A program made the position numbers and the translations under genes. Source: Monilinia fructicola (Eukaryota; Ascomycota; Leotiomycetes; Helotiales; Sclerotiniaceae). From it: 64,000 nucleotides of DNA. The notes beneath the pieces were generated by a model. It made no database searches, was not told where the DNA came from, and was given only the letters and a program-made list of their open reading frames with translations. This document shows positions 11,073-22,225 of the stretch, in pieces. Location of the stretch: the NCBI GenBank assembly GCA_008692225.1, contig VICG01000003.1, positions 2,039,501 through 2,103,500 on the forward strand, given 5' to 3'. The stretch's first letter is position 1. Every line of letters starts with the position of its first letter.

Positions 11073-14000
11073 GGATGAGAAATAGCCCTAAAGACTAAAA
11101 AAGTATAGCAAGTATAACACAGTACATCAAATGATCAAAAATCAAGTAGATGTTGATTGAACGAACTATTTGTTATCTTTTAGCAAAGGGGCTCACTTCC
11201 CTTTCCTCTAACTTCGAACTTCCACTGTACGGAGTATGTGATAACTTCTAACTTCTAACTTTTAACGAGTTTGTCTAATCATGAACTAGTGAGGGGTAAT
11301 TGATTATCGCAATCATAAAAGACGATCACCATCTAACTTTTGGCATCATCTGGTACACAATCTACTTAAAATTATCTCTTGGCCCAAAGGTATATCCGTT
11401 GTTATCGATTCCCTCTAAACTTCATTGACCACAAGTTCATTCGTATTATTATTTGTTCGTAAAAAAGATAAAGGGCGGCACAGTAGACGACGATAGTAGG
11501 GCGGGATGAAAATTAGATCTAGGTTGACCCAGGTAAGTGATTCAGGGGAGGGGGGCAAGCACCACTACTGTATTAGGATGGTAGCAAACCAACGCAATGC
11601 AGCGAACCAAACTGCTGGCTCCATAGGGTCAGAACTTTACTTCTTTCCAAGCGCTCGAAGCTGTCAACGTGACTTTTTAAGGTTGGTTCAGACGTACATA
11701 TTGCGAAATATGAATGGTGGAGGTGCACAGATGAACATGGGAGGAAATGCTCAATGACCACGGACTTTTTGTCTGTAGTAATATGAGAGGAGGAATCATT
11801 GGAACGTCTCATGATGGAATTCTTGGATACTGGAGTTGTATCATAAATCAAGGCCCAATTCGAAAGGAGAAACAGTTCTCGTAACGAGAATCTAGGAACA
11901 GGAACATGCAAGACATGCACTTACTGTTGCTCTTGCTGTTTTGTATGTATGTATATATATGTATGCATCATGTAGGTATGTATGGTTTTGCGTGCTATAT
12001 GTATGTATGTGCGTTGGAGGTTGGAAGTACTGTGCGACACGGTAAAGCATCAGCAAAGAAAACGGTGATCGGCGTTATTCAATCATTTTATGATGATGAG
12101 GATGTAGTTGCAGATTCCTAGAGGAAGTAGTAGGATTGGGTCGATATGTACCACTCTAGAAATTGAAGTGTGATAATAATCCTAATATTCGGTTAGACCT
12201 GACTCAGTAGGTATGTTTTATGGTGAAATCATACTTGTATTGCTATACGAGTGTATTTTCTGGGGGATTGAATGAATATGAAACTTGAAAATTAAGAGCC
12301 GTTCAGCCTGTTTAGACCTCTTGAGTGGCGTAATATGAGATGGTTGAGTGTGGTTGAGTGTGAGTGAGGGTTGTATGATGATAATGATTTGCAGAGAACT
12401 ACTACTGTAGTTGCTCTCATACACATGGAAAGGTGTGGTTCAAAAATACGCCAGTCTCAGCCTGAAGATTCATCAAACCCTAGATTCACCAATTACAGTT
12501 TCTCCTAGAATAGTAGTAGTTTGAGGAAGGGAGCTAAATTGTTCCTGAAGGAACCTTCACTTCGCACCTTACTTAGCTAAGTATTTAGCAAATACATCGT
12601 AGGGATCCCACACACACAACCTCACCCTCAATATATCATGATTTGATATTTCTTGTTAGCAAACAGATATGAACATGGTTGGCTCCATGGATTCAACCAC
12701 TGAGAGAGCGGATGTTGGGAATTGATGTCATACCGTGCTCACTATGAATCCTCGAACCAGGGAGAGGGGAAGAGAGATGTATGTGATATCCTGTTGTGTG
12801 ATTGCGGGTTGTGGTTGGATAATGGATGGAATACTTCGTAGCTCGTTCTAAAGCATAATCTGTATGCGGTGGGATGAATGTGCGAACACCATACAGTAGG
12901 TGTCTGTGTGTACCGCCCATACAGCCCACAGGCTTCGAGTGAGGATTGGACGGCATATTTCTCATTTTCTTTTGATAATCTGATTCAAATGAACAATCCA
13001 ATTGGTTGGTGCGTATATTCGATATCGAAAGGGAAACTTCTGTGAAGGAGAAGAATGTAGTTCAAAAACCCCCCTGTTCCCCCTTGCAATGTACATCTAC
13101 ATACTCCGTACAATCAATATCAACTATTTCTTATAGAACGAACGTCAAGGTGTATGTAGTATCTATCTACTTTGTCATCTTGCATGAACAACAATACGGA
13201 ACACCTACCGCCTTGAGATATATTCTTCTTCCTTACCTCTTCCATGATTTGGTCTGATCTTACCTTGCCTTATTATATTGTATGCTCGAATCTCTCTTCC
13301 TTTAGTTCATCTATTAGTCGTTCTTGAACCACAAATCCCATACACACCTAATACATAAAACTTTCCGCAGCAAGCAAGCAAGAAGTGAGAATATCACCTC
13401 ATCATAACCTCAGCCGATCAATCCAAGACTTCAAATCTCTGGGATATAACTAGAGAGAGTACTTGCATTGCATATCCCTATCAATTTGCTGTACCCACCA
13501 ACCACCCCATCACATCCACCACCACACCTACAGTCCACCTTGTTCGTACGGAGCACACCTACTACCTACCTTGCTGGCACATTATCATACAGTAAAATAG
13601 TACTGGTATCACCCTTTCCCCCTCGACACGATTTTATAAAGATTTATTCATCCCATCTTTGTAAAGGTTTTCTGCAAAAGAAAAAAGGAAAAGGAAAAAA
13701 GAGCTCGTTTTTTGACTTAATTTCGCTCCTTGCCTACTTCACTCACTTCACTTCTCCTCTTTATCTTTCTCGCTACTCGAATACCAACAATTGCAAATCC
13801 GTACTTTTCCGCCCCCTAAAGGTCTAATCCATTCAAACGAAGTCATCTTTACGAATTCGATACGATAATAAACAGTCAACTCCAGTGGAATTATTCCTCT
13901 ATCGAAGTTCTTCCAAACTCTTTTTACGGACCCTCCAAAATTGCCCGACCCATTTTATTCTTACTGTAAAGAATCCCAATATACTTTTTTTTCTTGGTCT

Positions 14001-14512
14001 CCCCCGCGGTGGCCGCCATATTCCAAGTCAAGTTTCGCTTTCTGCGAAGAGACATAAACTTGAAACGACGTACGTTCACAACTACTACCAAGACCAGGTA
14101 CAACCAACCGGTCTTCCATCCTAGCATAATTTTAATGATAAGAGAAAGTTTATCTGACTTATATTCATAGTTTGAGATCCCCAGACAAGTTTAAAACTGA
14201 CAGGACAGTCATATATTATCTTGAGAGATTTCATACCACTTTCGAAATTTCCTTGACTCTCCTGCCAATCTTATTATAAAAAGCTTGCATGGGACTAAAG
14301 CATCTTGAGATCACGACTCGGGAAGCATTAAACCAGCCTTTCATATCTACTTAACGGTTCAACCCAGCCATTTACCTCGCGTGCTCAAAAGAACCGAACC
14401 AGGATCCACTCAAGTACTTTATATCCTTGAAGAATAAGGATATTTCGTGCCGAGGAATAGAGACATTTGATTCGTTTCAATAACCTAGTCCCTTTATTTT
14501 CCCGAAGTCAAT

Positions 14513-15940
14513 ATGCCTCTTATGAAGAAGTTGTTCCCGTCCAGGGAGTTGGAAATCGAAAGACCAAATTCCAGGGCTTCGAAAACTCCAAGTTTCTCCA
14601 ATTTCGAGTACGACGACGATTCAAATCTCGACAGCGATATGGAGTCTACTGTGATGAATAGGCAAAGACCAAAGAAGAAGCTCAGTATGCCCAAAGTACC
14701 CACTATACCTCTGAGAAACAGCAGAAGAACTTCTACGATTTTGAACAATGTGATGCCAGCAATGAAGTCTATGGATGGGCTTAAAGCTACAAAAGAAGTT
14801 GTGAAAGAAGAAGAATCCGAAATTTCAAATCCTCATGAATTATACCTATCGAGCGAAGAAGATGCTTCCCTTTCGGACACGGACTCGCTACTCGATTTTG
14901 AAGCTGCTCCTCAATCCGAGTGCAATTCTACTAGAAGTTCCTCTCGTGCATCTGCTGAAGACACCGCAAGAGTAGTATCCTTTACTCTTGTCTCACGACC
15001 TCGAGTTATAGAGATTCCTCGTCCTACCAGCTTTCACTCGGATCCCACATCTCGCAATGTCTCTCCGGTGACCGACTACCAAACTCGCCATTCGGTCGCA
15101 GATATCGGATCATTAGCACCAATTCCCTCGCCACATCCACCACGACGAAGCTCCCGACAGAGCTCACCACTTAGAAACCCCACCCGCCGTCTTTCTGTTT
15201 CCTCCCTAGGCGCACTTTCCAAACTTAGCACAAGTCACCCCAATGCTTCCAGCATAACTCTCCCTCAAGAACCGGCCAAACCCAGTTCAAGCACCAGCTT
15301 TTTGCAACCTGCTCCCAACACCTCTACCCCCTCCACACAACACGCTTTCCTTTCCTCCGATCCATTTCCATCACCCGCACCTTCTCCACAAACCGAAAAC
15401 CCTCCAGTCTTCCCCGAACCCGAACAAAACTTCCAATCTCGCCGCCCAAAATCCATGCACACCGAACGTCCCAAAACACCTACTAGTCTCATGGAAGGTC
15501 TTCAAGGCCTGACTCGCTCTTTCACTAAATCCGCTAAGAAGCGTCCTAGCATGCCAAAGCTAAATTTATCATACACACCCAACGTCGTGCAGACTGTTCA
15601 CAGCAATGCCTCACGATCATCATTAGTGCACAGCAATGGATCTAAAACAAGTCTACTCACAGTTGATGAGCGAACACCTAAAGAGAACAAATTCGGAAGC
15701 ATGAGAAGGTCATCCACGGTTCCTTTATTCATGCATGAGGAAAGGGAAAAGGGGAAAAAGGTTCAGGAAACACAATCGGCGATTGATGAGAAATCACCGG
15801 TTAGATATGACGATATTATGAGGAATGTTATCCGTGAACCACCACCAAGAACCCCAATCACTCCTCAGAATAGCAGTCCAGGCTTGAAAGGCTGGATTGG
15901 TATGGGTATGGGCAGTAGAAGAAAGAGTATGAAGAAATAA
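14513..15940 (+). CDS. Hypothetical Ser-rich disordered protein with repeated RRxS motifs
   Basis: Single uninterrupted frame of 475 residues; I do not recognise the family. Composition is Ser/Pro/Thr/Arg/Lys-rich with no membrane span or globular domain visible, so most of it should be intrinsically disordered. Visible features: an acidic patch near residues 33-44; KKKLSMPKVP (54-63) echoed by KKRPSMPKLN (342-351); a ten-residue duplication, VHSNASRSSL then VHSNGSKTSL (362-381); and five Arg-Arg-x-Ser motifs (71-74, 211-214, 225-228, 398-401, 469-472) that fit the basophilic kinase (PKA-type) consensus. Ser-Pro/Thr-Pro pairs are also frequent. A phosphoregulated scaffold or signalling substrate is plausible, but this is inference. 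The start is the first ATG of the frame, and a long pyrimidine-rich upstream stretch with small open frames suggests leader-based control. Confidence 0.8.
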   Translation: MPLMKKLFPSRELEIERPNSRASKTPSFSNFEYDDDSNLDSDMESTVMNRQRPKKKLSMPKVPTIPLRNSRRTSTILNNVMPAMKSMDGLKATKEVVKEEESEISNPHELYLSSEEDASLSDTDSLLDFEAAPQSECNSTRSSSRASAEDTARVVSFTLVSRPRVIEIPRPTSFHSDPTSRNVSPVTDYQTRHSVADIGSLAPIPSPHPPRRSSRQSSPLRNPTRRLSVSSLGALSKLSTSHPNASSITLPQEPAKPSSSTSFLQPAPNTSTPSTQHAFLSSDPFPSPAPSPQTENPPVFPEPEQNFQSRRPKSMHTERPKTPTSLMEGLQGLTRSFTKSAKKRPSMPKLNLSYTPNVVQTVHSNASRSSLVHSNGSKTSLLTVDERTPKENKFGSMRRSSTVPLFMHEEREKGKKVQETQSAIDEKSPVRYDDIMRNVIREPPPRTPITPQNSSPGLKGWIGMGMGSRRKSMKK

Positions 15941-17233
15941 ATTCTTGATCTCGACAGCCATCGACTGATATATATGTATATATCCATTTTATTTTTGTTT
16001 TTGTTTCATTTGTCATTTCGACAGCACGGCACGCTCTTCCCTACGCTACGCTACGATCTTCACCTTCGTACTATCGTTCATCCATCAGCACATTTGGCGA
16101 TGTATTTCTTTTCTTTTCTGGACACAGGAGTTAGGATGGGATTACCGGTACAACACAATGACCGCTACGGAGGCTATCTATATTGCCATTTGCTTTGTTT
16201 TTTATTTTACTTTGTTTCCGCAAGGCGTTTAGGATGGACTCAGGGGGGTGATACCTTTGCTTCTTAATTCTACTATCTTTGCCAGCGCGCATTGCATATG
16301 TTTACAATATCTCGCTACTGTATGTTAATCACAGTTGATCGATTGATCTTTTAGGATGGATTATGGTGTTGGGGAGGCAAAATCCTAGATGGAAGGAAAT
16401 GTGTAATTTTTACTTGGCACGGATTGGGTTGAGTCTCAGAGACTTTCCTGGAGGAAGGAAGAGATGCATATACTTGCAGGGAGAACATTGGATGAGTTGA
16501 GATGAGATGGCATGGCATGGGACGGAACGGGATGATTGTGTTTACATAGCAGCATAGCATAGGAGTAGTGACAATTCAGCACTGGCATTGGCCATTCATC
16601 GCGCAAACCTACATCAGAGTTGGGCACATTTGCCATCGATATTTCCCTCTGCAACATGCTTCGAACCCAAAACTTTCAAGTCCACGTGGTACAATATTCG
16701 AACCGCCATGCAAATCACCATGCATCATCCAAGGAGACACGGACCGAAACTTCGGACATCCGGTCAGCAAGAATGGCCCAGCACTCGAATACCGGTATGG
16801 ACTTCTAAAATAAACTCCCACTACGCAAAGGCAAATAGAACCTCAATCCCAATCACAACCCCCACGTCCACTTCCAAGGCACACCGCAAGCACTACATAG
16901 TACATACGCAACCAGCAACCAGTTTTTCCCTTTTCTCTCACTGCGGCCCCGGAGAATTTGTTTTCGTGCCATGCTCTGTTTGGGTTGGTGCTATGCTATG
17001 TCTGCTACAATACAACATCATGTAATCCTACCATCCTAGATACGCATATGCAGTGGATATTCCTTCATGCACCCCTAATCAAATAACATGGCGCAACACG
17101 AGCCCGGAGTGTACATACGGTGTGAATGGTTTGGGTGCTGAGGTAGGTAGCGCGCCCCCCAGAACACAACGTTTTTGCATCATGTGTCTCAGAGTCTATC
17201 GTGATACGACTAGGCACTTATTAGTGTACGTTT

Positions 17234-17262
17234 TGCGTTGTGCGTTGTGCGTTGTGCGTTGT
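17234..17262 (+). repeat. TGCGTTG heptamer repeat
   Basis: Four near-perfect TGCGTTG units, followed by related TGCTATAC/TGCTTTAC units to about 17290. Confidence 0.75.
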
Positions 17263-18061
17263 GCTATACTGTGCTTTACTGTGCTATGCGATGTTATATA
17301 ATATCATGCTGTGCGTACAATGTACAGCAGAAACGACATCTCTATCTCAAACCAACCAATACCTCGGGTTTGGCTCTTCTGGTAACGCTATTCTGGTAAC
17401 TCATTTCAATTTCTTCATATTCCAACCCGTGCTCTTCTTCAAGGTTCGACTAACTTCAAAATTAGCATTAACCCCTAACCTAACTCATCATCAACCATAA
17501 ATTATCGCGATTCGGAACTTTTCATCATGCTGCAGTACCCCTGCATGTCGACTCCCCAACTCGACCCTTAAACTACAGTACTGTCTGTATCTGTGAAAAA
17601 TCTATTTCATCGTCGCCACCCCCCTTATCCGTATCACGGCTGCCAAGGCCCAAGGGAAGGGCATCAAGGACATCAAGGACGGTTGCCTTTACGACTTGTT
17701 CCATGATCCATCCTCTCTTCATCTTCTCAATCCCCAAACCCTACACCCATAATTTCCTCTATATTACCCACAGACAAACACGGTAACGTTTTCTGCCCGC
17801 ACGGACGTCTACATGTCTACAGTCGAGCTAAAACAGAAACACCCCAGCTAGGGACGGAGGCTTATACAGTCAGTACTGTACAGTGTACACCGTACATAGC
17901 ACATACTACATATGAGAGAGAGTGGACGAGACGAATGAAATGAACAAGGTCAAATCTGTTTCCGTAGCCCATCCCCCCAATCACCTTCACATCTCGTTTT
18001 CGTGCCAGGAATGCTTGTTTCACGTATAGAAGAGTCTCATGTCCCACGTCGTGGGGAGTTC

Positions 18062-18096
18062 TGCTTGCTTGCTTGCTTGCTTGCTCGCTTGCTTGG
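18062..18096 (+). repeat. TGCT/GCTT tetranucleotide repeat
   Basis: About eight GCTT units with a single C-for-T change (GCTCGCTT). Confidence 0.85.
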
Positions 18097-19428
18097 CTCT
18101 GAGGAGAGTTCACAATGCCATTTAAAATTCCCATTTTGGCGAAGCCGCAACCGCTTCAGGAATCGCTATCTTCGAATCTTACCTTCTTCATAAATAGGAG
18201 CCTTCGCTAGGAGAATAAATTTCTTTCTTTCCCACTGCCATGTCCCTCCCTTGAAACATTCGTCCGTACTGTACTTTTCACCTGATGTGCAGGTGCTTGC
18301 TCCCCCCCCATCCATCACGAGCGTGTGCTTTTGCGAGCGTCGCCTGGAAATCGTGGGCTCTTGGGATTTTTTACTTCACCGACGGGACGTAATCTATGTG
18401 AAGCGTGATTTTCTCCAGGATCCAGAAGTGAACACGAAATTGGCCTCCAAGCACCGCAGGATTGCGCAGGAGGAAATTGTTGTTCTAGAAGGATTTCTCG
18501 GGGTCCCAGTTTATTGTTCCATTGTTCAACAGTTCATGTGGGTGATCGTACGGTTTGCGGATGTTAGTGGTATGGTATGTTTGTGGTATGACGGACATCC
18601 TTGCTGTGCTGAATCTTAATCTGAATCGGAATCTGAGCCACGGCAAAGTTTAAAGTTAGACGACATTCGTCATATCTGTACAGGAATCATGCTCGTATGA
18701 GAGATTATGTTTTATTCTTCTTAACCGGTTGCCGATGTGCAATTTGATGATGCGCGAGTGGCCTCGAAATCAAGGGTGAGGTAACACGGTTTGCTGACGC
18801 GGTTGGCGCGGTCGTCGTCTACTCTTCATGCACAGTTTACGACTTCAGCGGAGCTTAGTTAAGAGCGCATTCACAAGTGAGAGCTTTACTGGAATCGATG
18901 TGATTAGGAATGAGAGCGAAGATGTTGAAGTGCTGCTGAAGGATGCAGTAGTCTGTGGTGCCTCTGGATTGGATTTATGTTCTAATATCTGCAGCTGGAG
19001 GAAGCCCATGCATTAGTTGATTGCAGTATGCTCGTGAGAGAACTCTTCAATCGTGCGGTTTACTGCAGAGAGATTCAGAGGATTTAAGGGACGTGTTTGA
19101 GAAGTAGATATTACAAGCTATATGAGCAGCAAGGCCTCGCATTTCATCAGAAAACTTGCATCAAAACTGCAGTTGTGTCTTGCAAAAAATGTTCGTGATA
19201 TTTTCATTGTGATAGATGGAGAAATAATGGGCCCGGACATGCTATTTAATCGGTATTTAACCACTAGTGGGGGACCAAAAGATCAAAAAAATATTGATGG
19301 GAACATATCGTACTCAACTATTCTACTATCCTGCCGGCCCCGCTTGACCAAAAACCTTCTTGTTGTAAAGAGAGAAAAAGAGCATCACCATGGACCGATT
19401 CTTACGCTGCGATGGAGAAAAAAATGCC

Positions 19429-19434
19429 AAAAAA
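19429..19434 (-). terminator. Candidate RNA polymerase III terminator for tRNA-Asp
   Basis: Six consecutive T on the minus strand, the first T-run of four or more downstream of the tRNA 3' end, about 40 nt away. A second run of seven T lies at 19418-19424. Confidence 0.55.
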
Positions 19435-19474
19435 GTATGCGTGAACATGAGATTCAGGGAATTCTCAGGATGAA

Positions 19475-19561
19475 CTCTCTGACGGGGAGTCGAACCCCGG
19501 TCTCCCGCGATCTTGTCGTTTGAATGACAAGCGGAAATCATGACCGTTAGACCATCAAAGA
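19475..19561 (-). tRNA. tRNA-Asp (anticodon GTC) with a 15-nt intron
   Basis: On the minus strand the 87-nt sequence folds as a cloverleaf. The acceptor stem is TCTTTGA/TCAGAGA with discriminator G, the aspartate identity base. The D arm follows TGGTCTAACGG (a good internal A box). The anticodon stem is TCCGC/GCGGG and the T arm is CGGGG-TTCGACT-CCCCG (B box GGTTCGACTCC). The mature 7-nt anticodon loop is TTGTCAC, giving anticodon GTC. The 15-nt intron (19510-19524) sits in the canonical place, after the base 3' to the anticodon, and contains GACAAG, which can pair with CTTGTC across the anticodon as in other nuclear pre-tRNAs. Mature length is 72 nt without CCA. Confidence 0.93.
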
Positions 19562-20832
19562 TGTTTGTTGTTGTTGTAGAATATTTTCTTATTCAAAAAT
19601 ATCCAGCACTAACGGTGGGGCAACTCTGTGAAAAGTTAGCGGCGGCGCTCAACGTTTTCGGAGATATCGAGTCAGAGCGAGAAAACAGGGTTGATCTAGT
19701 TGTTATCATTGAGATATTGGAGTTGGACGGAATTCAAAGTACACGGGCAGGCAACTCGACGAGAAGCACGTAGATGGCGTGTCTGAATTGTTATACCGGA
19801 GTAACAAGTGTTTAGAATCCTGATTGCCCACAGCTTTCTGACATATATAGACAATGGATCTTGGCATGGAACTCAAATATCAAAAATCTAACATTTGGCT
19901 GATAAAGTTCCAGGACATTGAAGAAAACACCTAAGTCGATATCCAATATACAAGTTTAGTTGCATATGTAAGAACGAGTTGATGAAAATATATGAGCAGC
20001 ATGTGATGGATTAGGAGATGCTGGATGTATTAGACGGCAGTGGAAGTCTTATGATGTAGACGAGTAAAGTAATGGAGATTTCTCAAGAATATTCACAGTG
20101 TAATCAGATGAAATATGTAAGACCAATAAGAAATGATCAATAATATTGAGAATATATATATATATTATAAAAACGAGGCTGGATACATTCAGCCATGTGT
20201 TATAATCAAAAGACGTTTGCCAGCATATATGTCTTGAAGGTAGCCACACCACTCGGTTTTGGCGTCGCTATCATCCTCAATATGTCTTCCATACAATCCT
20301 ATTTTTATAGTGAGAAAAGAGGTTGAATCCTGATTGATAACTGTAAACGTTATTCATGTAGCTGTTAGAAGAGCCCTGGAGCGTCATGATTAGAATGATC
20401 ATACCTAGGTAGGTAAGTAAAGCTACTTTGTAGGTATCAATCGTTTACGATATGGAGATATATACAACATCACCTGATCAAGCTCTCTCAAACAACCCAG
20501 AATGATTTATATCTTCATACAAATTGATAATTGCTATAATATTTGACACATCGTGAAGATAAGAAATTCTTACATGAGATAGAACTCGACGACGAGATTG
20601 ACGAGGAGATTCCACATCAACATTGTATGAGTGAGCTATGAACAACGCTAATCTGTATTAGATAAGCTTGAGCAGATCATATTCTTGCCTCAGGCCATAA
20701 CGAACAAAAATTCGCTAAATGAATTTCGCGCACAAGTTTTTTGAGAGGAAAATTTAATTTCAAGTTTGAAGAACATCAACGACTTTCCGACAACCAACGA
20801 CAACCAACGACACAGGTCATCAATTCGTCGCG
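19562..20832. other. Intergenic region upstream of uL4
   Basis: No gene seen. It contains a TACCTAGGTA palindrome (20403-20412), an AT dinucleotide stretch near 20150-20165, and the uL4 promoter and leader. The 50 bases before the uL4 start contain CGACAACCAA tandemly repeated. Confidence 0.6.
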
Positions 20833-22225
20833 ATGGCTTCCCGTCCTACTGTTTCCGTTTTGTCTGCCGATGGCAAGGCCACCGGTGCCACCATCCCTCT
20901 CCCAAAGGTACGAATACCTCGATGCGAAAAATCAAATCAATATGATGGAAATTTGGCAGTAAAGTAATTGAAGGGTTGAAACTGATGGCAACTGAATAGG
21001 TCTTCACCTCCCCAATTAGACCTGATATCGTTCAGACCGTCCACACTGGAATGGCCAAGAACAAGCGTCAACCATACGCTGTGAGCGAGAAGGCTGGTCA
21101 CCAAACCTCTGCTGAGTCCTGGGGTACCGGTTAGTGCAATATTTTATACCATATGAAAGGATTGGAAACGATTAGAGTTGGAAGACTGCGCATAAGAATT
21201 ACAGGAAGATATTTTCGGGATGGGGAAAAGGACGTGAGCTAATTTCAGTACCCTTACAGGTCGTGCTGTTGCCCGTATTCCTCGTGTCTCTGGTGGTGGA
21301 ACTCACCGTGCTGGTCAAGCTGCTTTCGGTAACATGTGCAGATCTGGACGTATGTTCGCTCCTACAAAGGTCTGGAGAAAGTGGCACCAAAAGATCAACC
21401 TTGGACAAAAGTGAGGATTTACTCTTGAAAATTTTTAAACTTTTACTAATTTTATACAGGCGATTCGCAACCGTTTCTGCCCTTGCTGCCTCCGGTGTCC
21501 CAGCTCTCCTCTTCGCCCGTGGTCACCAAATCTCAGAAGTCGCTGAGGTTCCTCTCGTCATCAACTCTGAAGTCTTCGAGGGTGCCAAGATTGCTCGTAC
21601 TTCTGCTGCTGCTGGTCTCCTCAAGACTGTTGGTGCTTTGGCCGATGTTGAGAAGGTTAAGGGATCCCGCAAGCTCCGTGCCGGTAAGGGTAAGCTCAGA
21701 GGCCGCCGTCACAGACAGAGACGTGGACCTCTCGTTATCTATGACGCAAAGGTCGACGGAAAGGAACTTGTTCGTGGTTTCCGTAACCTCCCAGGTGTCG
21801 AGACCTCTGATGTTTACGCCTTGAACTTGTTGCAATTGGCACCAGGTGGACACCTCGGACGTTTCATCATCTGGACCTCATCTGCCTTCAAGGCTCTTGA
21901 TGAGATCTATGGTACCACCACCGCTCCATCTGCCCTCAAGAAGGATTTCCTCCTCCCATCCAACGTTGTCTCCCAAGCCGATATTGGCCGTCTCATCAAC
22001 TCCACTGAATTACAATCCGTAATCCGTGCCGCTAAGGGATCCGCCCTTACCAAACGTGCTGGTGTCCAAAAGAAGAACCCATTGGTCAACAAGCAAGTTC
22101 TCTTGAGATTGAACCCATACGCTGCCGCATACTCAAAGGAGAAGATTGGCACCAAGGGATTGGATGCTGGCAAGCCTGAGCGTATTAACAAGACTCAATA
22201 CGCACAGGTCTTGAAGGAGGATTAA
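20833..22225 (+). CDS. RPL4: 60S ribosomal protein L4 (uL4)
   Basis: Structural protein of the cytosolic large subunit; its internal loop lines the nascent-chain tunnel. Exons 20833-20907, 21000-21129, 21260-21410 and 21460-22225 give 373 residues, close to the fungal family length. Recognisable segments are [20 protein letters not shown], the tunnel-loop region [36 protein letters not shown], then [14 protein letters not shown], and the basic [19 protein letters not shown]. The C-terminal extension is present ([17 protein letters not shown]). Introns begin GTACGA, GTTAGT and GTGAGG and end in TAG or CAG. Exon sequence is GC-richer at third positions and codon-biased (Ctc, Gtc, Acc, Aag), as expected for very high expression. 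The short leader is C/A-rich and contains repeated CGACAACCAA units. Confidence 0.97.

Larger units (their letters stand above)
7958..14512. other. 6.5-kb gene-poor region
   Basis: No gene could be supported. The first 200-300 bases should be 3' UTR of the elongase. Two G-rich blocks occur (8931-8973 and 10998-11072), and 8880-9300 is strongly purine/G-skewed on the plus strand. The reverse strand at 10132-10548 is open for 138 codons but has no family features. From about 13260 to 14512 the DNA is pyrimidine-rich with several short open frames (13468-13827, 13885-14124), as expected for the promoter and a long 5' leader of the gene at 14513. TACGGAGTA-type words occur at 11228-11236 and 13102-13110. 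Confidence 0.6.
15941..19474. other. 3.5-kb region without a supported gene
   Basis: The start should include the 3' UTR of the preceding gene. Frames of 145 codons (16588-17025) and 122 codons (18251-18619) lack protein-like composition. Simple repeats occur at 17234-17262 and 18062-18096. The last part (19140-19470) is AT-rich and lies downstream of the tRNA on its strand. Confidence 0.6.

Noticed and set aside
16588..17025. 145-codon plus-strand frame.
   Set aside because: Overlaps other frames of similar length on both strands and has no conserved motif or intron signals.
20941..20990. A box C-like ATGATGG and box D-like CTGA pair in uL4 intron 1, suggesting an intronic snoRNA.
   Set aside because: Box C is imperfect, no terminal stem was seen and no rRNA guide complementarity could be assigned by eye.
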